Made by a program: the position numbers and the translations under genes. This document shows positions 21,101 to 33,118 of a stretch of DNA of 64,000 nucleotides, one piece after another (the first letter of the stretch is position 1; each line of letters starts with the position of its first letter). The notes beneath the pieces are model-generated. The model was not told the origin of the DNA, searched no databases, and saw only the letters and a list, made by a program, of their open reading frames with translations. This DNA is from Axinella damicornis (taxonomy: Eukaryota > Porifera > Demospongiae > Axinellida > Axinellidae): the NCBI GenBank assembly GCA_963931865.1, contig OZ007511.1, positions 10,385,033 to 10,449,032 on the forward strand. Direction: 5' to 3'.

Positions 21101-21589
21101 TGTGAAGTCACATTCAATCCACATCTACCTTCATTCAGCTTCACAGAAGTCCGAGACAATAATTATTCTACAGCTATTAAACTAGGAGAGCTCACCTTGT
21201 GAACAGTCGATCCTGTAAGCGGCGACAAACGACGAACGGGCTGGTTGGCAAACAACCCGCAGTAAACAGCGAGATCAGACCAGTGGCCCTCTCGCACACC
21301 TTGTCAACTGCTTTCGCCAATCATTGAGAGGTACTCTGTCCCGGGCGTTTTTTTTTTTTGGAACCACTTTGACTTACGCAATCCACCAACTACGCATGCG
21401 CACTCAAGGTCAAAGTTCACTAATGCACGAACAAATATTAAATCGCGGGAGAGAAGCATTCCACGTGGGACTTGGAGTTAGCAAATTTACCAAAAAGGAG
21501 GCCAGTCTTAACGTCAGGTATGCAGCCACATGCTTTTTACAGTGTCATTAAAGTCATCAGCTGTAGTAGGCCATTGATTGGATTGCAGA
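18126..21589. other. Intergenic sequence without a supported gene
   Basis: No convincing gene. It contains a minisatellite of TTATTAAATTGTTGTTATGG units (18536-18690), two copies of a 31-bp repeat (about 19442-19510), the end of a TIR element near 19806-19850 that matches 56474-56560, and a 31-bp TAGCCTCG inverted repeat at 20657-20687. Confidence 0.55.
20657..20687. mobile_element. 31-bp TAGCCTCG inverted-repeat remnant
   Basis: TAGCCTCGTTCCCAG joined directly to CTGGGAACAAGGCTA, so only the two ends of the element remain. No clear target duplication. Confidence 0.55.
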
Positions 21590-22860
21590 TGGAGATGGCA
21601 CAGGAGCAACAGCATGACAGTGATGTTGACAACAGTTTGCAGTATAGCGTAGGAATGACACCAGCCGATCATGCAGTACTACATAGCAAGCAATGGCTGA
21701 ATGATAAGGTATACTGTGAGAAATGTGTGAGGTGTCAGTGATCGATCAGGTAATAATTTGACTTCATGAACTACTCTCCAGATCATTACGATCTACCTCA
21801 ACCTCCTAAAGAGAGAGATGGAAGAGATATGTGGATGGTCATTGTTAGAATACTGCTGTTTCAAAGCATGATAGTAGACCAGCATTGTAATAGGTGACTC
21901 GCAACTCATAAATGATGGATCACATGAATCATTGCTCTGTATTTGATCAATGCAGAAAGAGAACTTGCGAGTGGAGGTATTAAATAGCCAAGTGGTCGGG
22001 AAAATGGTGCTGCATGGTGTCCATGCTGCCAAGAATGACTATCGAAAGGTATACCTTCTTACCAATTACATGCACCGTCATATTATACTGTTTGGCTGCA
22101 GGTGAAGTTCCTAAGTGCAGACTATATCTTAGTGCCTATCAACCATCTCAACTGCCACTGGACTCTTGGGGTACATGCAGATTTGACACACTGCGTTTGT
22201 ATGAACTCAATATTCTATTCCATTCAGGTCATATATACATGTTGCCAATCAAACCATTCAGTACTACGACTCATACAACCCAACTGGCTCACCATATCCA
22301 ACGATGCTTCGGTAGGCACAAATGAATGCTCTGAATGTGGTATCCCACTGCATGTTTCGAAGTATATTTATCTATGTTTTGACCCAGCTAGGTGGGGTTA
22401 AACCCCAAGCCATGCAAGAAAATCAATCACAACAAGCATTACCTACAAGTGCAGCAGTTCTAGGGATACAAGCCATTTAGACCACCACTTGTAGGTGTTC
22501 ATGGGAAATACACAGAGGTCAGTATACAGTCAATTTTCGTTGCGTTACTATTGTGACTCCAATAACATCAATGTGACTTTTAGCACATTGTACTCAATGT
22601 TAAATACTTGGGCAATGGACTATCTATAATTTGTGATGCTATGTTATGTGCATTGTGTTTTAGTGTGTGCATTGTCTAATGGGACATCTCGGAGCCCCTG
22701 AATGTCCAGCGATGTAGACTTAACCTCTGACATACATGTTTACCATGAATCCTTTCTCTACAGAGAGATATTCCAGAAATCCGAAAACGCATTTCCCGTG
22801 AGTTGAAGGCCAACAAGCTTATGGGAACAGTGTGTCTTGGTGGTGAAAAGGCACTCTCAA
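21590..22860 (+). pseudogene. Ulp1/SENP-like (C48) protease gene, apparently decayed
   Basis: C48 proteases process SUMO-like proteins and are also carried by some DNA transposons. Exon-like pieces in order: 21590-21708 ('SKQWLNDK', with a GTATAC donor), continued at 21782 ('IITIYLNLLKREMEEI'), which matches the family's N-terminal WLND...IN.Y motif; 22102-22170 ('DYILVPIN...HWTLG', with the catalytic-type His); about 22262 ('YYDSYNPTG', with the catalytic-type Asp); and 22742 on ('DIPEIRKRISREL'), resembling the family's C-terminal segment. A possible catalytic Cys (ECG, near 22340) is out of phase with the Asp segment. I cannot build an intact frame. It leads on the same strand into the MULE-like segment below, which suggests one composite transposon protein. 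Confidence 0.55.
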
Positions 22861-23557
22861 GCAAGGCACTGACAAAACAAGGTGAGGATGCCGACACACA
22901 AGATGGCGATAACGTTCATCCATCCATCGCTTTAGGACTAGCACATCCATCACTTCAACAACACTCCAATATGCCTAAGCAGTGGAAGGACCTAAATGCT
23001 AGCTTGAAACAATTATTACCACCACATGAGCAGTACACATACATAATTGAAACCTATCAAGAAAGCAGTGAAAGCCAAGAGGACACTCCACATTTCTCCG
23101 CAACAATTCGAGTCAATCTTCAAAACGAAAACGAAGCACGTGATTGGATCACTGAATGTCAAACCACTCCAAGTGTACCTACCGGGTCACAAAGACCGTA
23201 AAACCTACTATGAAGCGAGTGAAGTGCAAACTTGTGATGCACTGCCAGCACTATGCTAAGAAATTGACACAAAAGCGGAGAGAAAAATCTGCTTTAGCCA
23301 GAGTCAAGAAGGCCAGAGCTCCTCTATGCTTGCAGCTCCGAAACAAGAAAACTGATTGTCCCTCAAAGTTTGTCCTTGCAGTACAAATCCCTACCAAAAT
23401 ACAGACACGACTATCGGAGTCAAATCCTCACCTTCTGACCCACTGTGGAGTGTTCAAAGTTGAATTCAATCACAACTACCCGGTCCATGCTGCCCACACT
23501 CTGTCTTTTCGTGATGTGTCAGAACACACAAAAGAGAAGCTCCATGAAAAATGGTAA
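22742..23557 (+). pseudogene. MULE-like transposon protein, zinc-finger region, frameshifted
   Basis: One frame (22742-23201) continues from the Ulp1-like tail through an Asp/Gln-rich linker to 'ATIRVNLQNENEARDWITE'. The sense then passes to another frame (23156-23557) beginning 'SNHSKCTYRV', so there is a frameshift near 23156. The second frame has spaced cysteines ('KCKLVMHCQHY', 'CPSKF') and a 'FNHNYPVHAAHTLSFRDVSE' segment. This C...C...HxH layout is that of the WRKY-GCM1/FAR1-type zinc fingers of Mutator-like transposases and related animal proteins. I recognise the motif from memory and have not searched. No transposase DDE core was found. Confidence 0.5.
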
Positions 23558-23741
23558 AACCATGATTCAGAAACTGCAAGAAGCAGTAGATGAATACAAT
23601 GAGCAATACAGCAAGGATGGTGGAAAGGCTTTGTTGCAATGGTATGATGCTGGCGCAGACGATGAGGAGTCGGAAAGTGATGCAGAAGACTCGGAACCAC
23701 CAAAAAAAAAAAGAAAGAAAGCTGTGAACTCAACAATGTAG
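23552..23741 (+). pseudogene. Continuation of the MULE-like protein, acidic/basic tail
   Basis: A short frame with 'QEAVDEYNEQYSKDGGKAL', then an acidic run (DDEESESDAEDSE) and a basic PPKKKRKK nuclear localisation-like motif before a stop. It abuts the previous segment in another frame and probably comes from the same gene. Confidence 0.4.
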
Positions 23742-23782
23742 TACTTCAAGTAGTACGGTACAGTCACGAGATGTAGCAAGTA

Positions 23783-24245
23783 TCACAGAGTCGGTAGACT
23801 CTGTATGTAGGGATACGACGTACACGCAATATATGCTAATACAAAAAAATCTCTCCAAATCTCAGAAACGGTACACTTATAAGCCTTTATAACCACATAC
23901 CGTTCATCTTCGAGTGTTTTCATGACCAACAAGACTCCTCGCGTCGCGAAAAACCGTCGCGAAAGTACCGCACCAGGTACTCGCAAAACGGGCAAATTGT
24001 TTTTCTTTCTTCTTTCTTTCTTTCTTTCTTCTTCTTTCTTCTTTCAGACGGGCTAGCTCAACGTCGCCTCAATCCCTCATGATGGTTTTCGCACGAAACA
24101 GCAGCATTTTACACCGAGCAGTGCACCAGCCCATCGCTTTTTGGCAACCTCCAAGTCTTCACCAGGCGGCTACAGCTGCCCACTCAATAACTATGGCTTC
24201 ATTTGTCACGCCATTTTCATGTTTGTACGCATGCGCACTTAAACG
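23783..24245. repeat. Dispersed repeat, uninterrupted copy (empty-site reference)
   Basis: It starts with the hairpin AGAGTCGGTAGACTCT and runs through GCTAATACAAAAAAATC, CGTCGCGAAAGTACCG, a TTCTT-rich tract and CAGACGGGCTAGCTCAA. The same sequence occurs at 41915-41972, 48384-48524 and 49998-50215, split by two transposons. This copy shows both sites before insertion. A third, partial copy starts at 41581. Confidence 0.85.
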
Positions 24246-24608
24246 ATCACTTAGCAACGATACGTAATTATTATTCAAGATCGCTGAATTAGAAGTGCCT
24301 TGCGCTACCGGTACCGTAACTAGACTGAGGTAATTTCTCTGTGCTATATATCTTACTAGACTGTGTTCTGTGAGAGGGGTGAATGCCTATCTAAAGACTC
24401 AACAATGTGTCGCTACTACTATCTAGTATAGCTATTTTACCTACACTACTTCAGCTCAGGGAGCACTGGCTCAGCTAGTAGCTAGTATCCATCCAGAAAA
24501 GGGTTGGCTTTTGAGATGCTTGGGTCTGATAGTTCAGCCATTGCTGGCAGTGTAAATGCCAGAGTCCAGTATGCATGCGCCTGCTGCTAAAAAAAAAAAA
24601 GACATAAA

Positions 24609-24878
24609 CAAGTAATAAAAAACATTTAAAATGTAACAGGATGTAGGGATACCAGAACCGCAAAAAGTAAGGAAACAAGGTAGGGATGATCACACAAAAC
24701 AGTGAAGTATACGATCCCCCTACATATCTTTTTTCATTATACACGTATTATGGAAAAAGATCTCTGTAGGGGGTTGTATACTTCACTGTTTGTGCGATCA
24801 TCCCTACCTTGTTTCCTTACTTTTTGCGGTTCTGGTATCCCTACATCCTGTTACATTTTAAATGTTTTTTATTACTTT
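24609..24878. mobile_element. Foldback MITE (~270 bp)
   Basis: Two arms of about 120 bp are inverted copies. ACAAGGTAGGGATGATC, GCGGTTCTGGTATCCCTACA and similar stretches recur in complement. The centre is GATATGTAGGGGG-like. A second family member lies at 50878-51114. Confidence 0.8.
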
Positions 24879-25380
24879 TGGAAATATGTGTGCAGCCATT
24901 GACAGCATAGTTGATGACTTAAAACAGAAGTTGCGAGAAGAGGACAATGAGCAGCTTGTGTTTGGTTCTGAAAAGTTTATCTCTCGTTACAAAAAACTCA
25001 AACACAGCCTACCATTGCTAACTACATCGCTTTGGCTGGACATACAGTGGGTCAGTGACAAGCAGAAAAGGTGGCAAAGTGTGGCATGGCCAACACTTAC
25101 TTGTACAAGCCACAGCAGCTGGCAGAAGGTGAAAGGGCTTATCCCGTGGAAAAGCAAAAGTCACACCAGGAAAACCACTTGGAAAACAAAAGGGACAACC
25201 ACCAGCTAAAATGCTACAGGAGTTCCGATACATTTTGCCAACAAGACGAGAACCAAAAGGAAAGAGGAAGCATTCGCTTAAACTTAGCGTAGAAAAGGGG
25301 CTGGTAAATGGTAGGTCTGTGTCAGTTAGCACACACTGTACTTCACACACCAACTTATCCTCTTGGATTCGTGATTTGTG
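24850..25380 (+). pseudogene. C-terminal remnant of the MULE-like protein
   Basis: Beyond the foldback insertion, a frame gives 'DSIVDDLKQKLREEDNEQLVFGSEKFISRYKKL', then decays. A different frame near 25150-25310 gives a basic segment 'GKPLGKQKGQPPAKML' and 'RREPKGKRKHSLKLSV'. This looks like the end of the same transposon protein, split by an insertion and by frameshifts. Confidence 0.4.
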
Positions 25381-25538
25381 CTAAGAGTTGTTTATCTGTA
25401 TAATTAGGACGCTACCGTTGATTATGGTTTCCTTTTGTGGAATATAGGTTGCTAGGCAGAAGAGTATAAAAAGCTGAGTTCTTGTTCTATCTGGGGTCTT
25501 ATCTTGTATCATTTATTGGTCATCTGTGAGTCCATTAA

Positions 25539-25944
25539 GGTTACGGGATACTTGTGTGAGCGCCGCACAAAGTGTATTGAAAGTGCATGCTGAATTTTCC
25601 AGCCAAAAATAAAATTGTGGAACTCGAATTGGACTTGGTCAATGGCGTTAAATAGTCATCAAGGGCATGACGGAAGCTTTTTTGATAGTATGATCCTTGG
25701 CAAATCTATCTGATGTCTCGCTTGAGAAAAGCGGCTTGTTGGTGAATTGAACTGCTTGTATTTGCATGGTTATACAGTGTATCCGTAAAGCTTCCGTCAT
25801 GCCCTGCACCTTGTGACAGTGCACCTCCACTGCCAGAATCAAGTTGCTCACGCTCTTCGTACTTGAGATTTTTGGCTAGAAAAATTCAGCATACACGTCC
25901 AATAGCTACATTTCGCACGGCGTGCACACGAGTATCCCATAACC
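25539..25944. mobile_element. TTAA-flanked MITE (406 bp)
   Basis: Terminal inverted repeats GGTTACGGGATACTTGTG and CACGAGTATCCCATAACC are flanked by TTAA on both sides (25535-25538 and 25945-25948). Internal inverted motifs (GCATGACGGAAGC / GCTTCCGTCATGC) make a second fold. TTAA target duplication is typical of piggyBac-type elements. No coding capacity. Confidence 0.85.
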
Positions 25945-26223
25945 TTAAAGTATTCTTTTAGTCAAGTTACCGCTCAGATGATGTTGTTCACATTACATGT
26001 ACATTACATGTTAACGTTTCCACCATTCAAAAATTGCTCTCAGACCATGCCAAATTGTCCAAACCAAATAAAGAGTGAAGTGCATTACAAAATTCCCGGC
26101 CCCGCCATGGAGTCACTACATTATTAAAGGAAAATTTCAGACTATACAGATTTAAGAGTTGACATCTAGTTGTACAAAGGATAATACTTCCAGAATCTTT
26201 GAAATTCGCACGAATCAACATCT

Positions 26224-26520
26224 TTAGGAGGTGATATTTTCCTCCGTTGGGGAATCTTTGCTGCTGGTTATTCTGAACAAGTGAGCAGGCAGCCGGTTTT
26301 CTGTCACAAAGTATCGTTTCGTATCATCATCTTCAAGGACAAGTCCCTGTTTAACAAGATCCTTCAACGCACGTTTAACGTCCACGTAGCAGTCCTCGTC
26401 GCACTCGTACTTAGACTTGACATACTCGTTGATGGTGTCTCGAGTTAGTCCAGCACGGCCGGGGATATCCTTAAAAGCGTTTATAACCATATCACGAATG
26501 GATAAACGTGGAACAGCCAT
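26224..26520 (-). CDS. Small linker-histone-like (H15 winged-helix) protein
   Basis: A 98-codon intronless frame from ATG at 26520 to TAA at 26224. Residues about 6-75 fit the globular domain of linker histones H1/H5: 'SIRDMVINAFKDIPGRAGLT' for helix 1, 'INEYVKSKYECDED' for helix 2, 'DVKRALKDLVKQGLVLED' for helix 3, then a beta hairpin ending 'KRYFVTE'. This fold binds nucleosomal DNA. Unlike a normal H1, it lacks the long Lys/Ala/Pro-rich C-terminal tail and ends with a short acidic/Ser segment. It could be a tail-less H1-like protein or an H15 domain captured from a larger protein. No polyA signal or promoter was identified with confidence. Confidence 0.72.
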   Translation of the reverse strand: MAVPRLSIRDMVINAFKDIPGRAGLTRDTINEYVKSKYECDEDCYVDVKRALKDLVKQGLVLEDDDTKRYFVTENRLPAHLFRITSSKDSPTEENITS

Positions 26521-26646
26521 TTTCTCTCGGTAATAGTCTTGCGACAGAGGTCTTGCGACGTCTGGAGGCTATTTTAGCGGAAGTGCATGGAGGTCGGGGG
26601 GCGAAGTAGACTAATGGCGACCTTCGTACTTTTACTACAACCCTAA

Positions 26647-27121
26647 TTGGGGCGAGCCTGAGCGAGCCCCGCACTAGCGTGACTTCATTGTATGTACGTA
26701 TGCTTGCTTGGATTACGCGATGCGCGTACACAATAATATTCAAGAACTCGAGCTACGCACCTCCTCGATGCAAGGAATCGTGAATACCTGTTCGACGGAC
26801 GATGGCCACAGAAATTATGGTACTAAACATACACTCGTAAGCTTACACATCACAGCAAATGTGAGTCAGGTTAGCGTTTATAGCTGAAGCAGCAACATCA
26901 CCGGCCATGGCGGTAGGCCCATCTTGTCCGAGTATCATCGGCGCCACTGAGGAGGCAGAATGTTCGTGGTGCTCTAGCCAATGTACATGAACACGAGTGG
27001 TCTCTCCGTCTTTGTTGCTCATTGCCCAGTCACATTCTGATGTGAATGCAACAACTGCTCCTTGCATGTCCCGGTGCACGTGCATGCACTTCCACTGACT
27101 TCGCTCAGGCTCGCCCTCCAA
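26647..27121. mobile_element. GGGGCGAGCCTGAGCGAG-family MITE
   Basis: The left end GGGGCGAGCCTGAGCGAG is matched in inverse by TTCGCTCAGGCTCGCCCTCC at the right. Relatives lie at 37119-37752 and 61290-61762. A minus-strand frame inside (92 codons) shares the HWLEHHEHS peptide with the 37-kb copy, which hints at a captured gene fragment. Confidence 0.8.
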
Positions 27122-27181
27122 TGTCCTGTATTACACTCCTGGTAGGCTATAGGTAGGGGCCCAGCTGGGCGTGGAGGACTT

Positions 27182-27390
27182 GGAACGAGGCTAATTTTTG
27201 AAACTGACCAATAAAGGAAGGAGGGTGCAGTCGGTCCCATAGTAATCAGCCGCTGATTAGCCGCGGGGACTTCGAAATAAAAACAAAAACAATGGAGAGC
27301 ACACAAGGGAACGAGGCTAGGAATTTGTTAATGAAGGAGGTGCAGTCAGTCCCATCAGCTAATCAGTGGGACTTCGAAAGAAAACTAATT
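27182..27390. repeat. Two imperfect copies of a ~125-bp unit
   Basis: AACGAGGCTA, GTGCAGTC, GTCCCAT and GGGACTTCGAAA recur in the same order at 27185-27282 and 27310-27382, so this is a short tandem duplication. Confidence 0.6.
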
Positions 27391-27607
27391 TTAGACTTAA
27401 GAACAGCCTCCAAAGGCACTGAAAAAAAAACACTGCTAGGGAAAGATAGTTTGTTGTACTCACACAATCACTTGCCTCAGTAATTTATGGAGGTGTGGTG
27501 AGAGAGTTGGCTGACTGTTTGCCCTCAGCAAGAGGAATCCAGCAAGAGCACTTTGTGTTGACACCCCAAAAGCAGGCTATAGTTGCTGGGATTCTCAGCC
27601 AATTAAA

Positions 27608-28321
<714 letters not shown>

Positions 28322-29242
28322 GGGTCTCTCCTGTGAACCATGCATCTACAGTTATTATTTGTTAGCTAATTGCTATATGTAGCTAGGTACACTGTGGCAT
28401 CTGAACCAAAAACAGACAAATTATATTATATTGTGAGTTCGCCCCCCATAGTTGTTCATCACATATGCTGTGACATTTGCGATATACGAGGTAGCATACT
28501 ATATCTGCTGTCAGGCTGACCGTCAGGAAATTTTCAAAATCATGAAAATTCTCCGCCGCTGTTGTCACTAGGCCAGAATATCAGCTCACACCAAGTGTGC
28601 CCGTCATGACTATATAGCAGCTTCGCAATTTACCACTGTTGTATCCGGTCTGTGTCCAAGGGCGGAGGTCGCGGGCTAGTCGCGTATTAATTCAATTAGC
28701 GTGTATTTTCCGGCTGTACTGTCAATTTTCGTGAACCTATTGACCTTTTGCAGAAGTCAATTAGACATCGGGAAGGTGTAGAGGCTGCCAGTGCCTGTCA
28801 CGGCGTCGTTGTACGTTTTGTGGGCGAAGTCTCAGTAAAGCTGTTGTTGTTCGGGCGAACCACAGCCGAGTTTGACTGACGGAAGGACACCAATCCAAAA
28901 GAGAGATCCTGGATGTCCAGCAACTGTACTTTGCGGAAGTGTATAGTTTTTGTCTGACTGCTGAACACAGTGGCAGTACTACAGAGCCAAGTGTAGCCTA
29001 AAATGTGTCCTTGAAGGTGCGGATTCTTGCTTGTACTCGAGCGTCCTGCTCTGGTTCCAAGCAGCTGTCCGTCTAAACTATACGCTTCCTCATTCAGCTA
29101 GCTACGAGAGTGGTACTCGTGAGCTGTGGTTGTCATGGACTTGTCAGGTAGACTATGTTTCTGTTTTTATTCTGTGGTTTAAAATTGTTAGTAAAATATT
29201 ATAACTTCAAGTCTTGTGTGAGGCTGCCTCCATATGTTAGTA
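28322..29242. other. Non-coding sequence, nothing recognised
   Basis: No frame, splice pattern or repeat that I can support. Confidence 0.4.
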
Positions 29243-29538
29243 CTAGAGGCAAAAAATTTTCTCCGAAAAATTAAAAAGGATTTAGTGATGGCCGGCCTGT
29301 CACATTCGAATTATTCCACCTCTCGGAAAAGCTAAGAAACAAGGAGAAATGCCATTAACCAGGCTCAGTCCCATCCCATTGCAAAATGTAGAATTGAGCG
29401 ATGGGATGGGACTGAGCCTGGCTAATGGCATTTCTCCTTGTTTCTTAGCTTTTTCAAGAGGTGGAATAATTCGAACTTCATGTGACAGGCCATCACTAAA
29501 TCCTTTTTAATTTTTCGGAGAAAATTTTTTGCCTCTAG
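29243..29538. mobile_element. Foldback MITE (296 bp)
   Basis: Outer ends CTAGAGGCAAAAAATTTT and AAAATTTTTTGCCTCTAG are complementary. The arms pair almost all the way to a short loop near 29385-29395 (GGGATGGGACTGAGCCTGG pairs with its complement). Confidence 0.85.
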
Positions 29539-30549
29539 TTCGTGTACTCTTTCGAGCGCATGAAAATGCGTAACTTCTTAGTCATGGTACGTGCAACATC
29601 ACCGTAAGGGTACAGGGGTACTGGATGTATGCCCTGATGTCAGACTTTAAGGTGTTGTTACTCAAGTTAATCGCCATGCATGTTAGCCTCATTCTAGGCC
29701 CGAGACTACGAGGCAATCACCATGTCAACGAAGCAAACCTGCAATGGTCTCTCTTGATGAACGTGGACCTTCTGCAGGGCACTGAGCATGCTTTGATGCT
29801 CCATTATTATTCCATGCATTTTTGATGTTGCTGTTGTTTATAAATTTGAAGGATGAGGGGGTGGGGCATTCACATTTCATCAGATCAGAGAGCTCGATGG
29901 CAGTCGTGTAGGTCATATGCTTGTAATGGCTCTAAGTAATCCAAGTATGTTCAAAACTCTAGCCTCACACTTCAGCACTGTAGTTACGTCATGAAAAGAA
30001 AGCCACGCCTCCATGATGGCATAGTTACAATTCATCCTATGAGTATGAGCTTACCTTCCCTGTCGTTCTGGCTGTACTGACTCCTTTAACTCTTCTGAAT
30101 GCCAATCGTGGATCCTTAGCCACAACTAGTAGTTTGAAGGGCATATTTTAGTGCATTATCTTTAACTACCTCTCAGTGCATTAATTTACACAATCCCGCA
30201 CTTGCATGGATACCTCCTCACATACGTAATATTATACCAGTGTAGCCCATGCATGGAACCTCTAGGGAAATCGATCACATCCTATCTTGAATGAGAGTAT
30301 TGATGTTGGGAATTACGAAATTACTGAGTTGATCCTCCACAGTAGTGGTGTAGGTCACGAAGCTCTCCTTACTAAGCTTTGATAAGAATTTGGTGGAGGG
30401 AGCCTTGGAGGTTTGTTTGGACAGGGTCCGGAGGGAGCAGGATACAATAGCAAACCGCGCTGTGATCGGACTGATTGAGGGGGTCATCCAACAGAACAGT
30501 GTAATTACAAATGTAGAAAATAAAGGCAACAGATTGTCAGGGGACACTT

Positions 30550-31650
30550 CCTCCATTGATATGTAGCTAATTGCAGAGGTCCGTAGCTACCACTTCTGCT
30601 CATGAGAACATTCCTCCTAAACGCTTTTCTCCCCATCTTAAACCTAGTTGGAGTGTGAATCCTAAGCATGCCCAAGCTAAGTCAAAAAGGCTTGTCGTGT
30701 ATGGATTTGTGCTGGTCATCCTCGTAACAAGGCTTGTAAGAAGGAAGCATAAAGAAGCCAAGGCCACTTTCAGAGCCCTCCTGAGGAACATCAAAGAGAG
30801 CAGCGTGATGCTTTTTTTTTCAGGAACTTGATCCTCCTCAGCAATGATCCTCCTCGGCATTTTAGACATATTCGGAGAGCCACAGGGATTGTTTCTGAAC
30901 CCACATCAATTTTGAATGTTGCTGGCTCCACTTTCAAGGGGGATTAGGTTCTGTACCGTAGCTTTGATAGCTCATTCTCTGGAAGACATTCCCCCCCTTC
31001 ACTGTGGATGAAGGGACTGAGATGATAGTCTCAATAATAAGGCTGCTGGTCCTGATGATATTGATCCTGAGCACAAATGTGTATCGAGGTCCTTTACTTG
31101 CAATGTTTCTTAATTGTTGTCACTGGACACATAATTCCTCCTGCAGTTCAACATGGCCTATAGTAATCCCTATATTCCAAAGGGCCTTGGAAAGGACCTT
31201 ACCAACCCTTCCAATTACAGGGGTATTATCTTGTCTAATCTCAGTAAAGTATTGCAGAAGCTCGTGTTGTCAAAAGGACCCTCCCCCCTCATTGAATCCT
31301 CTCCAAGGAGGATTTCATGTTGATTACAGTTGCTCTCACACAGCTCTTGTTCTTCTGGAGGTCATATTACAGTGTATCTGCAAGTGTGGCAAGAAAGCAT
31401 ACGTTGCTTTCCTTGATGTGAGAAAAACATTTGATACCAAAGACCTTCTGGTAAACCTACACCAGAAAGGTATCACAGGGCACACACCTTGCCATTAGAG
31501 AGCACATTGACTTCCCGGAGACTTGTGAGGATTATCACATCAGCCATTGCGACTTCAAACTCCTCCTTCCTGCTCCTCACTGGAGTAGCTATTAGCTACT
31601 GTAGGTGATCCCTGTCTGAGACATATTAACAATTTTCATATTGACCTACT
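30550..31650 (+). pseudogene. LINE (non-LTR) reverse transcriptase fragment
   Basis: Decayed coding remnants. Near 30720-30830 is 'HKEAKATFRALLRNIKESS', which resembles the linker between endonuclease and RT of CR1/Jockey-type LINEs. Between about 31170 and 31260 a second frame gives 'NPSNYRGIILSNLSK' (RT motif 1-2 region). At 31295-31470 are 'PLQGGFHVDYSCSHTALVL' and 'KKAYVAFLDVRKTFD' (RT motif A region). Several frame changes and stops separate the pieces, so it is dead. I see no endonuclease start and no clear 3' tail. Confidence 0.7.
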
Positions 31651-31835
31651 GGTTTCCAGCGATGGCCTTGAATTGGATGCCTCTAAGACTAGTTTTCGCA
31701 CTAGATCCACTAGGGTGGCATCCAAGGACCAAAACTTGGGAGATTGGTTTTCTATCAAGTGCACTTCCACATAAGTTTAGTTCATAATTGAGTTCACATT
31801 CCCTTATACACTTCATTCCTATCATGATAATATCA

Positions 31836-33118
31836 GGGAAATGGAAAGGACATGCACCTACAGCTAGCTACACCACCCAGACTGAGTACATGAAGTACTG
31901 CGTCAGGAATTTTGGCCTCTGTCAGGAAAATTAGAAGGACACACACCTACACTACCCAGACTGAGTACATGAAGTACTGCGTCAGGAATTTTAGCCTCTG
32001 TCAGGAAAATTAGAAGGACACACACCTACACTACCCAGACTGAGTACACGAAGTACTGCGTCAGGAATTTTGGCCTCTGTCAGGAAAATTAGAAGGACAC
32101 ACAAGTACACTACCCAGACTGAGTACATGAAGTACTGTGTCAGGAATTTTGGCCTCTGTCAGGAAAATTAGAAGGACACACACCTACGCTACCCAGACTG
32201 AGTACACGAAGTACTGCGTCAGGAATTTTGGCCTCTGTCAGGAAAATTTAAAGGACCCACACCTACACTACCCAGACTGAGTACACGAAGTACTGCGTCA
32301 GGAATTTTGGCCTCTGTCAGGAAAATTAGAAGGACACACAAGTACACTACCCAGACTGAGTACATGAAGTACTGTGTCAGGAATTTTGGCCTCTGTCAGG
32401 AAAATTAGAAGGACACACAAGTACACTACCCAGACTGAGTACATGAAGTACTGTGTCAGGAATTTTGGCCTCTGTCAGGAAAATTAGAAGGACACACACC
32501 TACACTACCCAGACTGAGTACACGAAGTACTGCGTCAGGAATTTTGGCCTCTGTCAGGAAAATTAGAAGGACACACACCTACACAACCCTGACTGAGTAC
32601 ATGAAGTACTGCGTCAGGAATTTTGGCCTCTGTCAGGAAAATTAGAAGGACACACACCTACACTACCCAGACTGAGTACATGATGTAATGCGTCAGGAAT
32701 TTTGGCCTCTGTCAGGAAAATTTAAAGGACACACACCTACACTACCCAGACTGAGTACATGAAGTACTGTGTCAGGAATTTTGGCCTCTGTCAGGAAAAT
32801 TAGAAGGACACACAAGTACACTACCCAGACTGAGTACATGAAGTACACTGTCAGGAATTTTGGCCTCTGTCAGGAAAATTAGAAGGACACACACCTACAC
32901 TACCCAGACTGAGTACATGATGTAATGCGTCAGGAATTTTGGCCTCTGTCAGGAAAATTAGAAGGACACACACCTACACAACCCTGACTGAGTACATGAA
33001 GTACTGCGTCAGGAATTTTGGCCTCTGTCAGGAAAATTAAAAGGACACGCACCTACACCACCCTGACTGAGTACATGAAGTCTGCGTCAGGAATTTTGGC
33101 CTCTGTCAGGAAAAATAT
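31836..33118. repeat. 79-bp satellite, about 16 tandem copies
   Basis: Each unit contains CTACCCAGACTGAGTACATG, AAGTACTGCGTCAGGAATTT and TGGCCTCTGTCAGGAAAATT. The period is 79 nt, measured between equivalent positions such as 31921 and 32000. Copies differ by a few substitutions and small indels. Within each unit GTCAGGAA occurs twice, 21 nt apart. Confidence 0.93.

Noticed and set aside
26843..27121. 92-codon minus-strand frame
   Set aside because: It lies within a MITE and spans its terminal repeat. At most it is a captured gene fragment.
31836..33118. Regular repeats considered as a CRISPR-like array
   Set aside because: Units are contiguous 79-bp copies with no unique spacers, in an animal genome.
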